From Agromyces mangrovi (GTDB lineage Bacteria > Actinomycetota > Actinomycetes > Actinomycetales > Microbacteriaceae): a stretch of 64,000 bases of DNA. Under the pieces are notes generated by a model that saw nothing but the letters and a program-made list of their open reading frames with translations, was not told the DNA's origin and did no database searches. The translations under genes and the position numbers were made by a program. The DNA is taken from contig NZ_AP027737.1 of NCBI RefSeq assembly GCF_030296695.1, positions 496,001 to 560,000 on the forward strand, given 5' to 3'. Shown one piece after another: positions 6,309-15,258 of the stretch. Numbering within the stretch: the first letter of the stretch is position 1; the number at the start of each line of letters is the position of its first letter.

Positions 6309-7760
6309 CTACTTCGAGGCGGCGGCCTCGGCGGGCTTCGCGGCCGGCTTCTCAGCGGCCGACTTCTCCGCCGCGGGCTTCTTCGCCGCGGGCGTGCGCG
6401 GCTTCTTCGCGGCCGGCGCCTTCGGCGCGGCCTCGGCCGGGGGCTTCGGGCGCGCGGCGAACTCCTCGAACGCGGCGCGCGGCGTCTGCCGGGCCTCGAG
6501 CGAGACGATGTCGCGACCGAGCCAGAAGTTGTTCCACCAGCCCCAGAACACGCGGAGCTTGCGCTCCCAGCTCGGGATGGCGAGGCCGTGGTAGCCGCGG
6601 TGCGCGAACCAGGCGATGAGGCCCTTCATGGCGAACTTGCCCGACTGGAAGGCGCCCGAGCCGATGCCGAGGCCGGCCACGGCACCGAGGTTCTTGTGCA
6701 CGTAGTCGCGCGGCTCCTCGCCGCGCAGCACGGCGACGAGGTTCTTCGCGAGCAGCTTGCCCTGGCGCACGGCGTGCTGGGCGTTGGGCACGCAGTAGCC
6801 GCCCACGCCGCCGCCGGTGAGGTCGGGCACGGCGCTGATGTCGCCGGCCGCCCACGCGTCCTCGACGATGTCGTCCTCGTCGCCGACGCGCAGGTCGGGG
6901 CGCGTCTTGATGCGGCCGCGCTCCTCGACCGGCAGGTCGGAGTTGCGCACGATCTGCGGGTTCGCCATGACGCCCGCGGTCCACACGATGAGGTCCGTCT
7001 CCATGGTCTGGCCGGTCGATAGCTCGATGTGGCCGTCGACGGCCGACTTGAGCTGCGTGTCGAGGTGGATCTCGGCGCCGCGCTGGGCGAGGTGCTTGAT
7101 GACCCAGTGGCTCGTGGGCAGCGAGACCTCGGGCATGATGCGGCCCATCGCCTCGATGAGGTGGAAGTGCGTGTCGTCGAAGCTCAGCTGCGGGTAGAAC
7201 TCGAGCAGCGAGCTGGCGAAGGAACGCAGCTCGGCGAACACCTCGATGCCGGCGAAGCCGCCGCCGACCACGACGACCGTGAGCAGGCGGTCGCGCTCGG
7301 GGCCCGCGGGGAGGTTCGCGGCCTTGTCGAAGTTGGTGAGCAGGCGGTCGCGGATCGCGGCGGCCTCCTCGATGGTCTTCAGGCCGTAGGCGTTCTCGGC
7401 GATGCCCGGGATGGGGAACGTGCGCGAGACGGCACCACCGGTGACCACGACGATGTCGTAGTCGAACTGGTAGTCGTCGGCGCCTTCGGGCGAGATGGTC
7501 GCCTGCTTCGACGCGTGGTCGATGTTCGTGACCTTCGCGGTGATGACGTTGGTCTTGCGGAGGTGGCGACGCAGCGCGACCACCGAGTGGCGGGGCTCGA
7601 TCGAGCCGGCGGCCACCTCGGGCAGGAACGGCTGGTACGTCATGTACGGCAGCGGGTCGACGACCGTGACCTCCGCTTCACCGGCGCGCAGCCACTTCTC
7701 GAGCTTCCACGCGGTGTAGAACCCGGCATAGCCGCCACCGACGATGAGAATCTTGGGCAC
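6309..7760 (-). CDS. ndh: Type II NADH dehydrogenase (NDH-2 family)
   Basis: This 483-residue flavoprotein should transfer electrons from NADH to quinone at the membrane without proton pumping. The FAD Rossmann motif GGGYAGFYTA is at about residues 8-17, the NADH-binding GGGFAGIEVFAE at about 170, and the conserved WTAGVMANP and DDIVEDAWAAGDIS FAD-contact segments follow. The GTG start (VPKILIVGGG) puts the Rossmann fold at the very N-terminus. After about residue 435 there is a 45-residue Lys/Ala/Pro-rich tail with repeated AAKKP/AAEKP units, absent from most NDH-2 proteins and unlikely to be catalytic. A strong hairpin follows the gene. Confidence 0.9.
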   Translation of the reverse strand: MPKILIVGGGYAGFYTAWKLEKWLRAGEAEVTVVDPLPYMTYQPFLPEVAAGSIEPRHSVVALRRHLRKTNVITAKVTNIDHASKQATISPEGADDYQFDYDIVVVTGGAVSRTFPIPGIAENAYGLKTIEEAAAIRDRLLTNFDKAANLPAGPERDRLLTVVVVGGGFAGIEVFAELRSFASSLLEFYPQLSFDDTHFHLIEAMGRIMPEVSLPTSHWVIKHLAQRGAEIHLDTQLKSAVDGHIELSTGQTMETDLIVWTAGVMANPQIVRNSDLPVEERGRIKTRPDLRVGDEDDIVEDAWAAGDISAVPDLTGGGVGGYCVPNAQHAVRQGKLLAKNLVAVLRGEEPRDYVHKNLGAVAGLGIGSGAFQSGKFAMKGLIAWFAHRGYHGLAIPSWERKLRVFWGWWNNFWLGRDIVSLEARQTPRAAFEEFAARPKPPAEAAPKAPAAKKPRTPAAKKPAAEKSAAEKPAAKPAEAAASK

Positions 7761-7824
7761 GGTGAATGAACTCCTCAGTTGGTGGGTGCGTGGGGGCGTG
7801 CGAACACTGTACTCCCGACCGCGG

Positions 7825-9132
7825 TCACGTTTCATGGCGCGACGTGCGCCGGATATGCCGAGTGGCACCGATGCCCAACAGCGTTGCAAGGGTACCAAAC
7901 CCCAACAGCAGGGCGAGCGGCAGGGTGATGTAGGCCAGCGTCGACGGCGTCGGCCACAGCGTCAGCGCAACGCGCGACTGTGGGTCGGGCGGGTCGGCGA
8001 ACGGCACGATCTCCTGGGTCTCGTCGTCGACGTCCTCGCCGCTCGTCGGCAGGTCGGCGCGGCGGTGGATCGTCACCCACTGCGACAGGTCGCCCATGGG
8101 GTTCGTGCTCACCGGCTCGACCTCGGCGGTCAGCGCCGCCGACGGGTCGATGAGGCCCCAGCCGTAGAGCGGGCTCGGCACCTCGTGCCCGTCGGGGTCG
8201 GCGGTCGCGATCACCCGCTGGATCACGTTGTTCGCGTCGAGCTCCGGGTACGCCGAGCGCACCAGCGCGACCAGCCCGCTCACGAGCGGCGCGGCACCGC
8301 TCGTGCCGTCCCACAGCACGTACCCCGCGTTGCCGGGCTGCACGCCGACGAGCTGCTCGCTCGGCGCGGACACCCCGATCGAGATGCCCTGCGACGACGC
8401 GTCGAAGCTCACCTCGCGGTCGATGTCGACGCCCGCGACGGTGAGCACGCCCGGGATCGTCGCCGGCGCACCCACCTCGGTGGTGCCGCTCCCCCGATTG
8501 CCGGCCGCCGCGACCACGACGACGTCGTTCGCGAACGCGTAGCCGAACGCGTCGTCCCAGCTCTCGGGCCAGTCGCGGGTGTTGCGGGTGAGCGACATGT
8601 TGATGACGTCGGCGCCGTTGTCGACCGCCCAGCGCACGCCTGCGGCGATCTGGTCGTCGGTGCTGATCGCCCCCTCCTCGTTCTGCCCGAACGCGACGGA
8701 CACCGACAGCAGGTCGGCCTGCGGGGCCACGCCGATCACGCCGTTGCCCTCGCCCGTGCCGCGGCCGGCGAGCAGCGACGCCACCCACGTGCCGTGGTTC
8801 GCGTCGTCGCCCACGGGCGACTGTCCGTTCGGCGAGCCGATGCCCGAGACATCCGTGCCGCCGACGACCGCGCCCTGCAGCTCGGTGACCGACGAGTCGA
8901 TGCCCGTGTCGATGACCGCGACGGTCACGCCGTCGCCCTGCGTGGTCTGCCACGCGGTGGTGAAGCCGTAGTCGGTGAGCCAGTACTGGCGGTCGCGCAC
9001 GGTGTCGGCCTGCGCGGGCAGCGGCACCGCGACGAGCACGGCGACGGATGCCACGATGGCGACGGCGCGCGCAACGCGACGCGCGGCCCCAGACGACCGG
9101 TGCGAACGGCGGGGCGGATGCTCCGAGGTCAC
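7825..9132 (-). CDS. Subtilisin-like (S8) serine protease, membrane-anchored
   Basis: This 435-residue protease has a signal or anchor segment (about residues 20-40, ending LPAQA), catalytic Asp75 in VAVIDTGID, His113 in NHGTWVAS, oxyanion Asn212 in AAAGN and Ser278 in DGTSGAAP, the complete subtilase triad. A C-terminal hydrophobic segment (about 400-425) followed by a basic end gives mycosin-like topology with the catalytic domain outside the cell. The GTG start overlaps the DUF501 stop by 4 bases. Mycosin proper belongs to type VII secretion loci; no other ESX component is present here, so a general surface protease is more likely. Confidence 0.88.
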   Translation of the reverse strand: MTSEHPPRRSHRSSGAARRVARAVAIVASVAVLVAVPLPAQADTVRDRQYWLTDYGFTTAWQTTQGDGVTVAVIDTGIDSSVTELQGAVVGGTDVSGIGSPNGQSPVGDDANHGTWVASLLAGRGTGEGNGVIGVAPQADLLSVSVAFGQNEEGAISTDDQIAAGVRWAVDNGADVINMSLTRNTRDWPESWDDAFGYAFANDVVVVAAAGNRGSGTTEVGAPATIPGVLTVAGVDIDREVSFDASSQGISIGVSAPSEQLVGVQPGNAGYVLWDGTSGAAPLVSGLVALVRSAYPELDANNVIQRVIATADPDGHEVPSPLYGWGLIDPSAALTAEVEPVSTNPMGDLSQWVTIHRRADLPTSGEDVDDETQEIVPFADPPDPQSRVALTLWPTPSTLAYITLPLALLLGFGTLATLLGIGATRHIRRTSRHET

Positions 9133-9695
9133 GACGCCCCCTCGCCCGGCGTGCCGCCCGGGGCATCCGTGCCCGACCCCTCGTCGTCGACGCCGTAGTC
9201 GACGCAGACGCACACCGTGGGCTTCCACGACGACGCCTCGAGCGCGAGGTCGCCGATCGGATTGAGCCCGGGACCGGCGGCGAGCGAGTGGGCCGCGAGC
9301 GCGTGCAGGCACTTGACGCGCACGGGCATGCCGCCGGCCGAGACGCCGTGCAGCTCGGGCACGTCGAGGAAGCCCTCGCGGTCGGCGAGGTACGACTCGT
9401 GGGCGGCCTGGTAGGCGGCGCGCACGTCGTCGTCGCTCGCGAGCAGCTCGCTGTACTCGACCATGAGCTGCGCGGCCTCGAGGTAGCTCATCGCCGCGGT
9501 CGCGGCCGGGTGCGTGAGGTAGTACAGCGTCGGGAACGGCGTACCGTCGCTGAGGCGCGGCGCGGTGGCCACGACGGTCGGCGCCCCGCACACGCAGCGC
9601 GCGGGGATGCCGAGCACGTTCCGTGCGGGTCGGCCGAGCTGGGCCGAGACGATGCGGATGTCACGCGCGGTCGCCTGCTCGAACGGTGGGCGCAT
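9129..9695 (-). CDS. DUF501 family protein
   Basis: This 188-residue protein has the DUF501 features VCGAPTVVATAPRLSDGTPFPTLYYLTHP and a later RVKCLHALAAHSLAAGPG..NPIGD..L segment, with several cysteines (two near residue 34, more near the C-terminus) that could bind metal. The family is nearly always encoded between ftsB/divIC and ppx or eno in Actinobacteria; its function is unknown to me. Its ATG overlaps the ftsB stop by one base and its stop overlaps the protease start, so the three are one transcriptional unit. The Gly/Pro/Asp-rich C-terminus (GVDDEGSGTDAPGG) is variable. Confidence 0.85.
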   Translation of the reverse strand: MRPPFEQATARDIRIVSAQLGRPARNVLGIPARCVCGAPTVVATAPRLSDGTPFPTLYYLTHPAATAAMSYLEAAQLMVEYSELLASDDDVRAAYQAAHESYLADREGFLDVPELHGVSAGGMPVRVKCLHALAAHSLAAGPGLNPIGDLALEASSWKPTVCVCVDYGVDDEGSGTDAPGGTPGEGAS

Positions 9696-10135
9696 CAGCC
9701 GTCTCCCTCGGATGCATCGGTGGCGGTGCCCGCCGCGAGCAGCGACGCGAGCAGCGTGCGCGACCAGTCGGCGTCGGCCTGCTCGACCTCGGTGGAGATC
9801 GGCGCGGCCTCCTCGGCGACGTCGGCGGGCTCGAGGTCGTCGATGACGAGGTAGCTCACCTCGCCGGGCAGTACGTAGTAGAGGCGGTCGCGCGCCTGCG
9901 ACATGACGAACGTGCGGTCGTCCCAGCGCTCGCGCTCGGCGCGCAGCTCGCGCACCTCGGCGCGCTGCTCGGCGACGTCGGCCTCGAGTGCGGCGATCTG
10001 GGCGCGCTGCTCGGCCCAGACGCGCAGGGTCGGGGCGAGCACGACCACGGCGAGCACGGCCAGCGCGAGCATGATCACGGTGAATCCGGAGAAGCGGATG
10101 CCGCGCAGCCAGGCGCCCACGGAGGACTCGGGCAT
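9695..10135 (-). CDS. ftsB: FtsB/DivIC-family septum formation initiator
   Basis: This 146-residue single-pass membrane protein has a short cytoplasmic N-terminus, one transmembrane helix (about residues 17-38, FTVIMLALAVLAVVVLA) and a coiled coil (QRAQIAALEADVAEQRAEVRELRAERERW), followed by the conserved FVMSQARDRLYYVLPGEVSYLV block. This is the FtsB/DivIC layout; with FtsL and FtsQ the family links septal wall synthesis to the divisome. I chose the second ATG because GGAGGAG lies 5 bases upstream. It sits directly after eno, the standard actinobacterial order. Confidence 0.88.
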   Translation of the reverse strand: MPESSVGAWLRGIRFSGFTVIMLALAVLAVVVLAPTLRVWAEQRAQIAALEADVAEQRAEVRELRAERERWDDRTFVMSQARDRLYYVLPGEVSYLVIDDLEPADVAEEAAPISTEVEQADADWSRTLLASLLAAGTATDASEGDG

Positions 10136-10150
10136 GCGACTCCTCCCCGG

Positions 10151-10194
10151 CACGGCGCGGTCGGGGCGGCCCCGCGGCCGCCCCGACCCCCGTG
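10151..10194 (-). terminator. Very strong GC hairpin between eno and ftsB
   Basis: GGTCGGGGCGGCC (10159-10171) and GGCCGCCCCGACC (10176-10188) pair over 13 bp with a 4-base loop; flanking CACGG/CCGTG could extend the structure after a small bulge. It lies right after the eno stop, so it can terminate or attenuate eno transcription before the division gene. There is no T-tract. Confidence 0.65.
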
Positions 10195-10196
10195 CG

Positions 10197-11486
<1,290 letters not shown>

Positions 11487-11567
11487 TTACGTGGTGGTGG
11501 TGTCTCGGACGACCCCATCGTGGTCCGCTCACCACTCTAGTGAGACGGCGACGACGCTCGCAGCCGG

Positions 11568-12824
11568 TCAGTCGAGGGGGCGGACCTCCAGCTCAGCGGC
11601 ATCCGAGACCCCTGCGTTCACGAACGCGAAGCGCGAGAATCCGTCGGCGGCGACCCGCTCGAGCAGGGCGCGCGTGTTCTTCACGCGGCGCTCGAGGCGC
11701 ACGCGGGATCCGGCGGCGACGAGCTGCGCCTTGAGGCCGACGAGCGCGGCGGGGTTGACGTCGCGGTCGTGCACGAGCACGACGTCGTCGTGGGTGCCGT
11801 CGCCCTCCAGCTCGACGAGGTCGACGATGCGCTCGAACCCGATCGAGAACCCGCACGCGGGCACCTCCTGGCCGAGGAACCGGCCGATCATGTGGTCGTA
11901 GCGCCCGCCGCCGCCGAGCGAGTAGCCGCGGTCGGGGTGCGCGATCTCGAAGATCGTGCCGGTGTAGTACCCCATGCCGCGCACGAGGGTGGGGTCGAAG
12001 GCGACGGATGCCCCGGGCAGCGCGTCGCGCAGGGCACGCAGGTCACCGAACGCCTCGGTGTCGAGCCACGCGGGGGCGCCGTCGTCGGCGATCGCCCAGT
12101 CGGCCGCGGCGAGCTCGGCGATCTCGTCGACGATGCCGGGCCGGTCGATGCCGAGCGTCGCGAGCTCCTCGACGACGCCTGACGCACCGATCTTGTCGAG
12201 CTTGTCGAGCGTGATCAGCGCGCGCTCGCGCAGCCCCGGGTCGTCGACGCCCCAGCTGCCGAGCAGCCCCTGCAGGATGCGGCGGTCGTTGAGGCGGATG
12301 CTGCAGCCGGCGAGCCCGAGCGCGTCGAGCGTGGCGAGCGTGGCCTGCAGCAGCTCGAGCTCGGCGACCGGGCCGGCCTCGCCGATGATGTCGATGTCGC
12401 ACTGCATGAACTGGCGGTACCGGCCCTTCTGCGGGCGCTCGGCGCGCCAGACCGGGGCGATCTGCACCGCGCGGAACACGGGCGGCAGCGCGCCGCGGTT
12501 CGAGGCGTAGAAGCGGGCGAGCGGCACCGTGAGGTCGAAGCGCAGGCCGAGATCGGCGAGCGCGAGGCTGTCGCCGGATGCCGCTGCGGCCTCGAGGTCC
12601 TCAGCGGTCAGCCCGCGCTTCATGACGGCGAAGGCGAGCTTCTCGTTGTCGCCGCCCAGGCCTGCGTGCAGGCGGTCGGAGTCCTCGACGACCGGGGTCT
12701 CGATCTCGTCGAACCCGTGCACGCGATAGGTCTCCCGGATCACGGCGAGCGCGCGCTCGCGGCGCGCCTTCTCGGCGGGCAGGAAGTCGCGCATTCCGCG
12801 CGGGGGCGTCACGGTCTTCGGCAT
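11568..12824 (-). CDS. hisS: Histidyl-tRNA synthetase
   Basis: This 418-residue class II synthetase charges tRNA-His. Motif 1 and the N-terminal PRGMRDFLPAE, motif 2 RAVQIAPVWRAERPQKGRYRQF, the HisA-type signature (LVRGMGYYTGTIFEI) and motif 3 GGGGRYDHMIGRF are all present, followed by the anticodon-binding domain from about residue 325. Two in-frame ATGs three codons apart (12833 and 12824) are possible starts; I used the one giving MPKTVTPPRG. It follows mazG on the same strand with a gap of about 80 bp. Confidence 0.95.
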   Translation of the reverse strand: MPKTVTPPRGMRDFLPAEKARRERALAVIRETYRVHGFDEIETPVVEDSDRLHAGLGGDNEKLAFAVMKRGLTAEDLEAAAASGDSLALADLGLRFDLTVPLARFYASNRGALPPVFRAVQIAPVWRAERPQKGRYRQFMQCDIDIIGEAGPVAELELLQATLATLDALGLAGCSIRLNDRRILQGLLGSWGVDDPGLRERALITLDKLDKIGASGVVEELATLGIDRPGIVDEIAELAAADWAIADDGAPAWLDTEAFGDLRALRDALPGASVAFDPTLVRGMGYYTGTIFEIAHPDRGYSLGGGGRYDHMIGRFLGQEVPACGFSIGFERIVDLVELEGDGTHDDVVLVHDRDVNPAALVGLKAQLVAAGSRVRLERRVKNTRALLERVAADGFSRFAFVNAGVSDAAELEVRPLD

Positions 12825-12903
12825 GACGGCCATTCTTCCAGTCGCGGGCGGTGGCTCGTGCCTCGTGACGGCGGCGGGCGGCGGTGCAGGGCGAGCGGAT
12901 GCC

Positions 12904-13698
12904 TCAGGGCTGCGCCTCGGCCGCGCGCACGTCGTCCTCGAGGCGGCGCGTCGCCGCGCGCAGTGCGCGTTCGGCGTCGAGCCCGTCCGCGCGCGCCTGC
13001 GCGACGAGCGAGAGGAGCAGGTCGCCGAGGGCGGTCTCGTCGGCGGGCGACCCGCCGGAGACGTCGGACACGTCGACCGGGGCGGCGTCCGCGCCGGCGA
13101 CGGGCTCGCCGAAGGCATCCGCTCGCCCCTCACCCGCAACGACGGGCGCCGGCGCGACGCCGACGCGACCGGCGCGGCCGAGCACCTTGTCGGCGCGGGC
13201 CAGCGCGGGCATGCCGGTCGGGATGCCGTCGAGCACGCTCGTGCGGTGCGGCTTCTCCTCGGCCTTGAGGTCGTCCCAGAAGCCGACCACGTCGTCGGCC
13301 GACTCCGCCTGCCGGTCGCCGAACACGTGCGGGTGGCGCGAGATCATCTTGGCGCTCATGTGGTCGGCGACGTCGTCGATGTCGAAGCCCTCGGCCGGAT
13401 CGTGCGCGGCGAGGTCGGCGTGGAAGAGCACCTGGTACAGCACGTCGCCGAGCTCCTCGATGAGCTCGGCGCGGTCACCGGCCTCGATTGCGTCGATGAG
13501 CTCCCACGACTCCTCGACGAGGTACTGCACGAGCGATTCGTGGGTCTGATCGGCATCCCAGGGGCATCCGCCCGGCCCTCTGAGGCGTGCGGTCAGCCGC
13601 ACGAGCCCGTCGAGGCCGCGGTAGTCGTCGAGGGTCTCCTGCGGGGTCGGCGCCGCCTGCGTGTCCGGTGCCTGCTGCCGCCCTGTCGCGTCCGCCAT
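12904..13698 (-). CDS. mazG: MazG nucleoside triphosphate pyrophosphohydrolase
   Basis: This 264-residue enzyme hydrolyses NTPs or dNTPs to monophosphates and PPi, a house-cleaning function. The MazG core GLDGLVRLTARLRGPGGCPWDADQTH is followed by the metal-binding EESWELIDAIEAGD and ELIEELGDVLYQVLFHADLA helices (ExxE...ExxD). Between about residues 185 and 235 is an Ala/Gly/Asp-rich insertion (ADAFGEPVAGADAAPVDVS region) that separates the main domain from the shorter C-terminal helix; its DNA contains the recurring GGCATCC word. ATGs at 13698 and 13707 are both possible. The gene diverges from nhaA. Confidence 0.9.
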   Translation of the reverse strand: MADATGRQQAPDTQAAPTPQETLDDYRGLDGLVRLTARLRGPGGCPWDADQTHESLVQYLVEESWELIDAIEAGDRAELIEELGDVLYQVLFHADLAAHDPAEGFDIDDVADHMSAKMISRHPHVFGDRQAESADDVVGFWDDLKAEEKPHRTSVLDGIPTGMPALARADKVLGRAGRVGVAPAPVVAGEGRADAFGEPVAGADAAPVDVSDVSGGSPADETALGDLLLSLVAQARADGLDAERALRAATRRLEDDVRAAEAQP

Positions 13699-13751
13699 GC
13701 GCACCATCCCATCACGCGAGATCGCCCGCGTCACCCGACCGGCGCGGCGAT

Positions 13752-13861
13752 TAGACTGTCGCGCAGGTGTGCCGGGAAGTCTGGTCGGCCGGCGTTCGCG
13801 TCGTGAACCCTCGCGGCGTCGCGACCCTCCGGCGCAGTCCCCCTCCTGACGAAAGGCCTTC
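13752..13861 (+). promoter_or_regulatory. Structured leader candidate upstream of nhaA
   Basis: The leader can fold as a junction: GTCGCG (13759-13764) pairs with CGCGAC (13820-13825), enclosing GCCGG/CCGGC (13771-13775 with 13789-13793; loop GAAGTCTGGTCGG) and CGCG/CGCG (13797-13800 with 13812-13815). A TAGACT at 13752-13757 could be a -10, although that would place transcription start inside the first stem. GAAAGG before the ATG is the ribosome site. Ion-sensing RNA leaders are known upstream of nhaA in other phyla; whether this is one is inference. Confidence 0.35.
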
Positions 13862-15142
13862 ATGACCTTCCTCCGCTCCGAGCGCAACGCCGCCCTGTTG
13901 CTGCTCTCCGCCGCCGTGCTCGGCCTGGTGATCGCGAACTCGCCCGTGGGCGAGCAGGCGCTGCAGCTCATCGAGGCGCACATCGACATGCCGTGGATCG
14001 GCCTCGACCTCTCGGCCGAGCACTGGATCGCCGACGGCCTGCTCGCGGTCTTCTTCTTCGTGGTCGCGGTCGAGCTGAAGCGCGAACTCGTGCTCGGCGA
14101 GCTGAACTCGGTGCGGAAGGCCGCCCTGCCCACGATCGCGGCCCTCGGCGGCGTGCTCGTGCCGGCCGGCGTCTACCTCATCTTCGTCGCCGGCACCCCC
14201 GAGTTGCTGAACGGCTGGCCCGTGCCGACCGCGACCGACATCGCGTTCGCACTCGGCGTGCTGGCGCTGTTCGGCCGCTGGATCCCGACCCGCGTGCGCG
14301 TCTTCCTGCTCGCGCTGGCGGTGCTCGACGACCTCGTCGCGATCCTCATCATCGCGTTCTTCTTCACCGCCGACGTGCGCCTCGACTACCTCGGCTTCGC
14401 CGCGATCACGCTCGTCGCGTTCGCCGGCATCAGCCGGTTCATGAACCCGCGTTCGCGCTGGATCCTCGCGCGCAAGCCGCAGGTGCCCATCACGCTCGTG
14501 CTCATCGCGCTGGCCGCGCTCACCTGGTACTTCGTCTACCTGTCGGGCGTGCACGCGACCATCGCGGGCGTGCTACTCGGCTTCGTGATCGCGCGTCGCC
14601 CCGGCGGTCGCGTCGCGCACGTCGTCGAGCCGTGGTCGAACGGCGTGATCCTGCCGCTGTTCGCCCTCACCGCCGCCATGGTGCCGTTCCCCGAGGTGCG
14701 CCCGAGCGAGCTCAGCCCGGCGTTCTGGGGCATCGCGGTCGCGCTGCCGTTCGGCAAGATCATCGGCATCACGCTCGCCGGCTGGATCGGCGGGCTCTTC
14801 ACGCATCGCAACGCCGAATCGAAGCCGCTCACGTTCGGCGACCTCGTCGGCGTGGGTGCGCTCGGCGGCATCGGCTTCACGGTCGCGCTGCTCATGAACG
14901 AGCTCGCGTTCCGCACCGACGTGCTGGTGCGCAACGAGGGCGTGCTCGCGGTGCTGCTCGGGTCGGGCGTGGCGATCCTGATGTCGGCCGTGATCGTGAC
15001 GATGCTGTCGGCGCGGTACAAGAAGGCCGCGCTCGCGCCGAAGCACGAGGAGACCGTGGGCGAGGCGCCGAGCGTCATCGTCGGCGAGGGTCCCGAGTTC
15101 GAGGGCGGCATCGAGGGGCCCGAGGCTCCGAAGAAGCGGTAG
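13862..15142 (+). CDS. nhaA: Na+/H+ antiporter NhaA
   Basis: This 426-residue protein with about 12 membrane helices exchanges Na+ (or Li+) for H+ across the cytoplasmic membrane for pH and salt homeostasis. The diagnostic ion-binding aspartate pair is in LAVLDDLVAILIIAFFFT, and the helix IV unfolded motif PTATDIAFALGVLALFG and helix XI GIGFTVALLMNELAF are present. The ATG follows GAAAGGCCTTC. A 35-residue acidic, Gly/Pro/Glu-rich cytoplasmic tail is of variable type. The preceding leader can form a multi-stem structure. It is convergent with mfd. Confidence 0.95.
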   Translation: MTFLRSERNAALLLLSAAVLGLVIANSPVGEQALQLIEAHIDMPWIGLDLSAEHWIADGLLAVFFFVVAVELKRELVLGELNSVRKAALPTIAALGGVLVPAGVYLIFVAGTPELLNGWPVPTATDIAFALGVLALFGRWIPTRVRVFLLALAVLDDLVAILIIAFFFTADVRLDYLGFAAITLVAFAGISRFMNPRSRWILARKPQVPITLVLIALAALTWYFVYLSGVHATIAGVLLGFVIARRPGGRVAHVVEPWSNGVILPLFALTAAMVPFPEVRPSELSPAFWGIAVALPFGKIIGITLAGWIGGLFTHRNAESKPLTFGDLVGVGALGGIGFTVALLMNELAFRTDVLVRNEGVLAVLLGSGVAILMSAVIVTMLSARYKKAALAPKHEETVGEAPSVIVGEGPEFEGGIEGPEAPKKR

Positions 15143-15146
15143 CGGT

Positions 15147-15257
15147 CGGATGCCTCGGGGCGGCGCGCGCGGGGGCGGCGCCGGCTCCGGGGTATCCGTC
15201 GTCTCGGATGCCCGTGGGGTGCGCCCGCGCCGGGCGGCGCGCGCCCCGGGGCATCCG
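15147..15257. terminator. Nested inverted repeats between convergent nhaA and mfd
   Basis: An outer inverted repeat pairs the segment from CGGATGCCTCGGGG (15147-15160, continuing to 15170) with its near-complement ending GCGCCCCGGGGCATCCG (to 15257). Inside lies a second hairpin, GGGTATCC and GGATGCCC (about 15190-15213). Both arms use the GGATGCC word. The structure fills the whole gap and could terminate transcription in both directions. Confidence 0.5.
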
Positions 15258-15258
15258 C

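Noticed and set aside
7825..9132. Mycosin of a type VII secretion system
   Set aside because: The topology fits, but no eccB/C/D/E or WXG100 genes are nearby.
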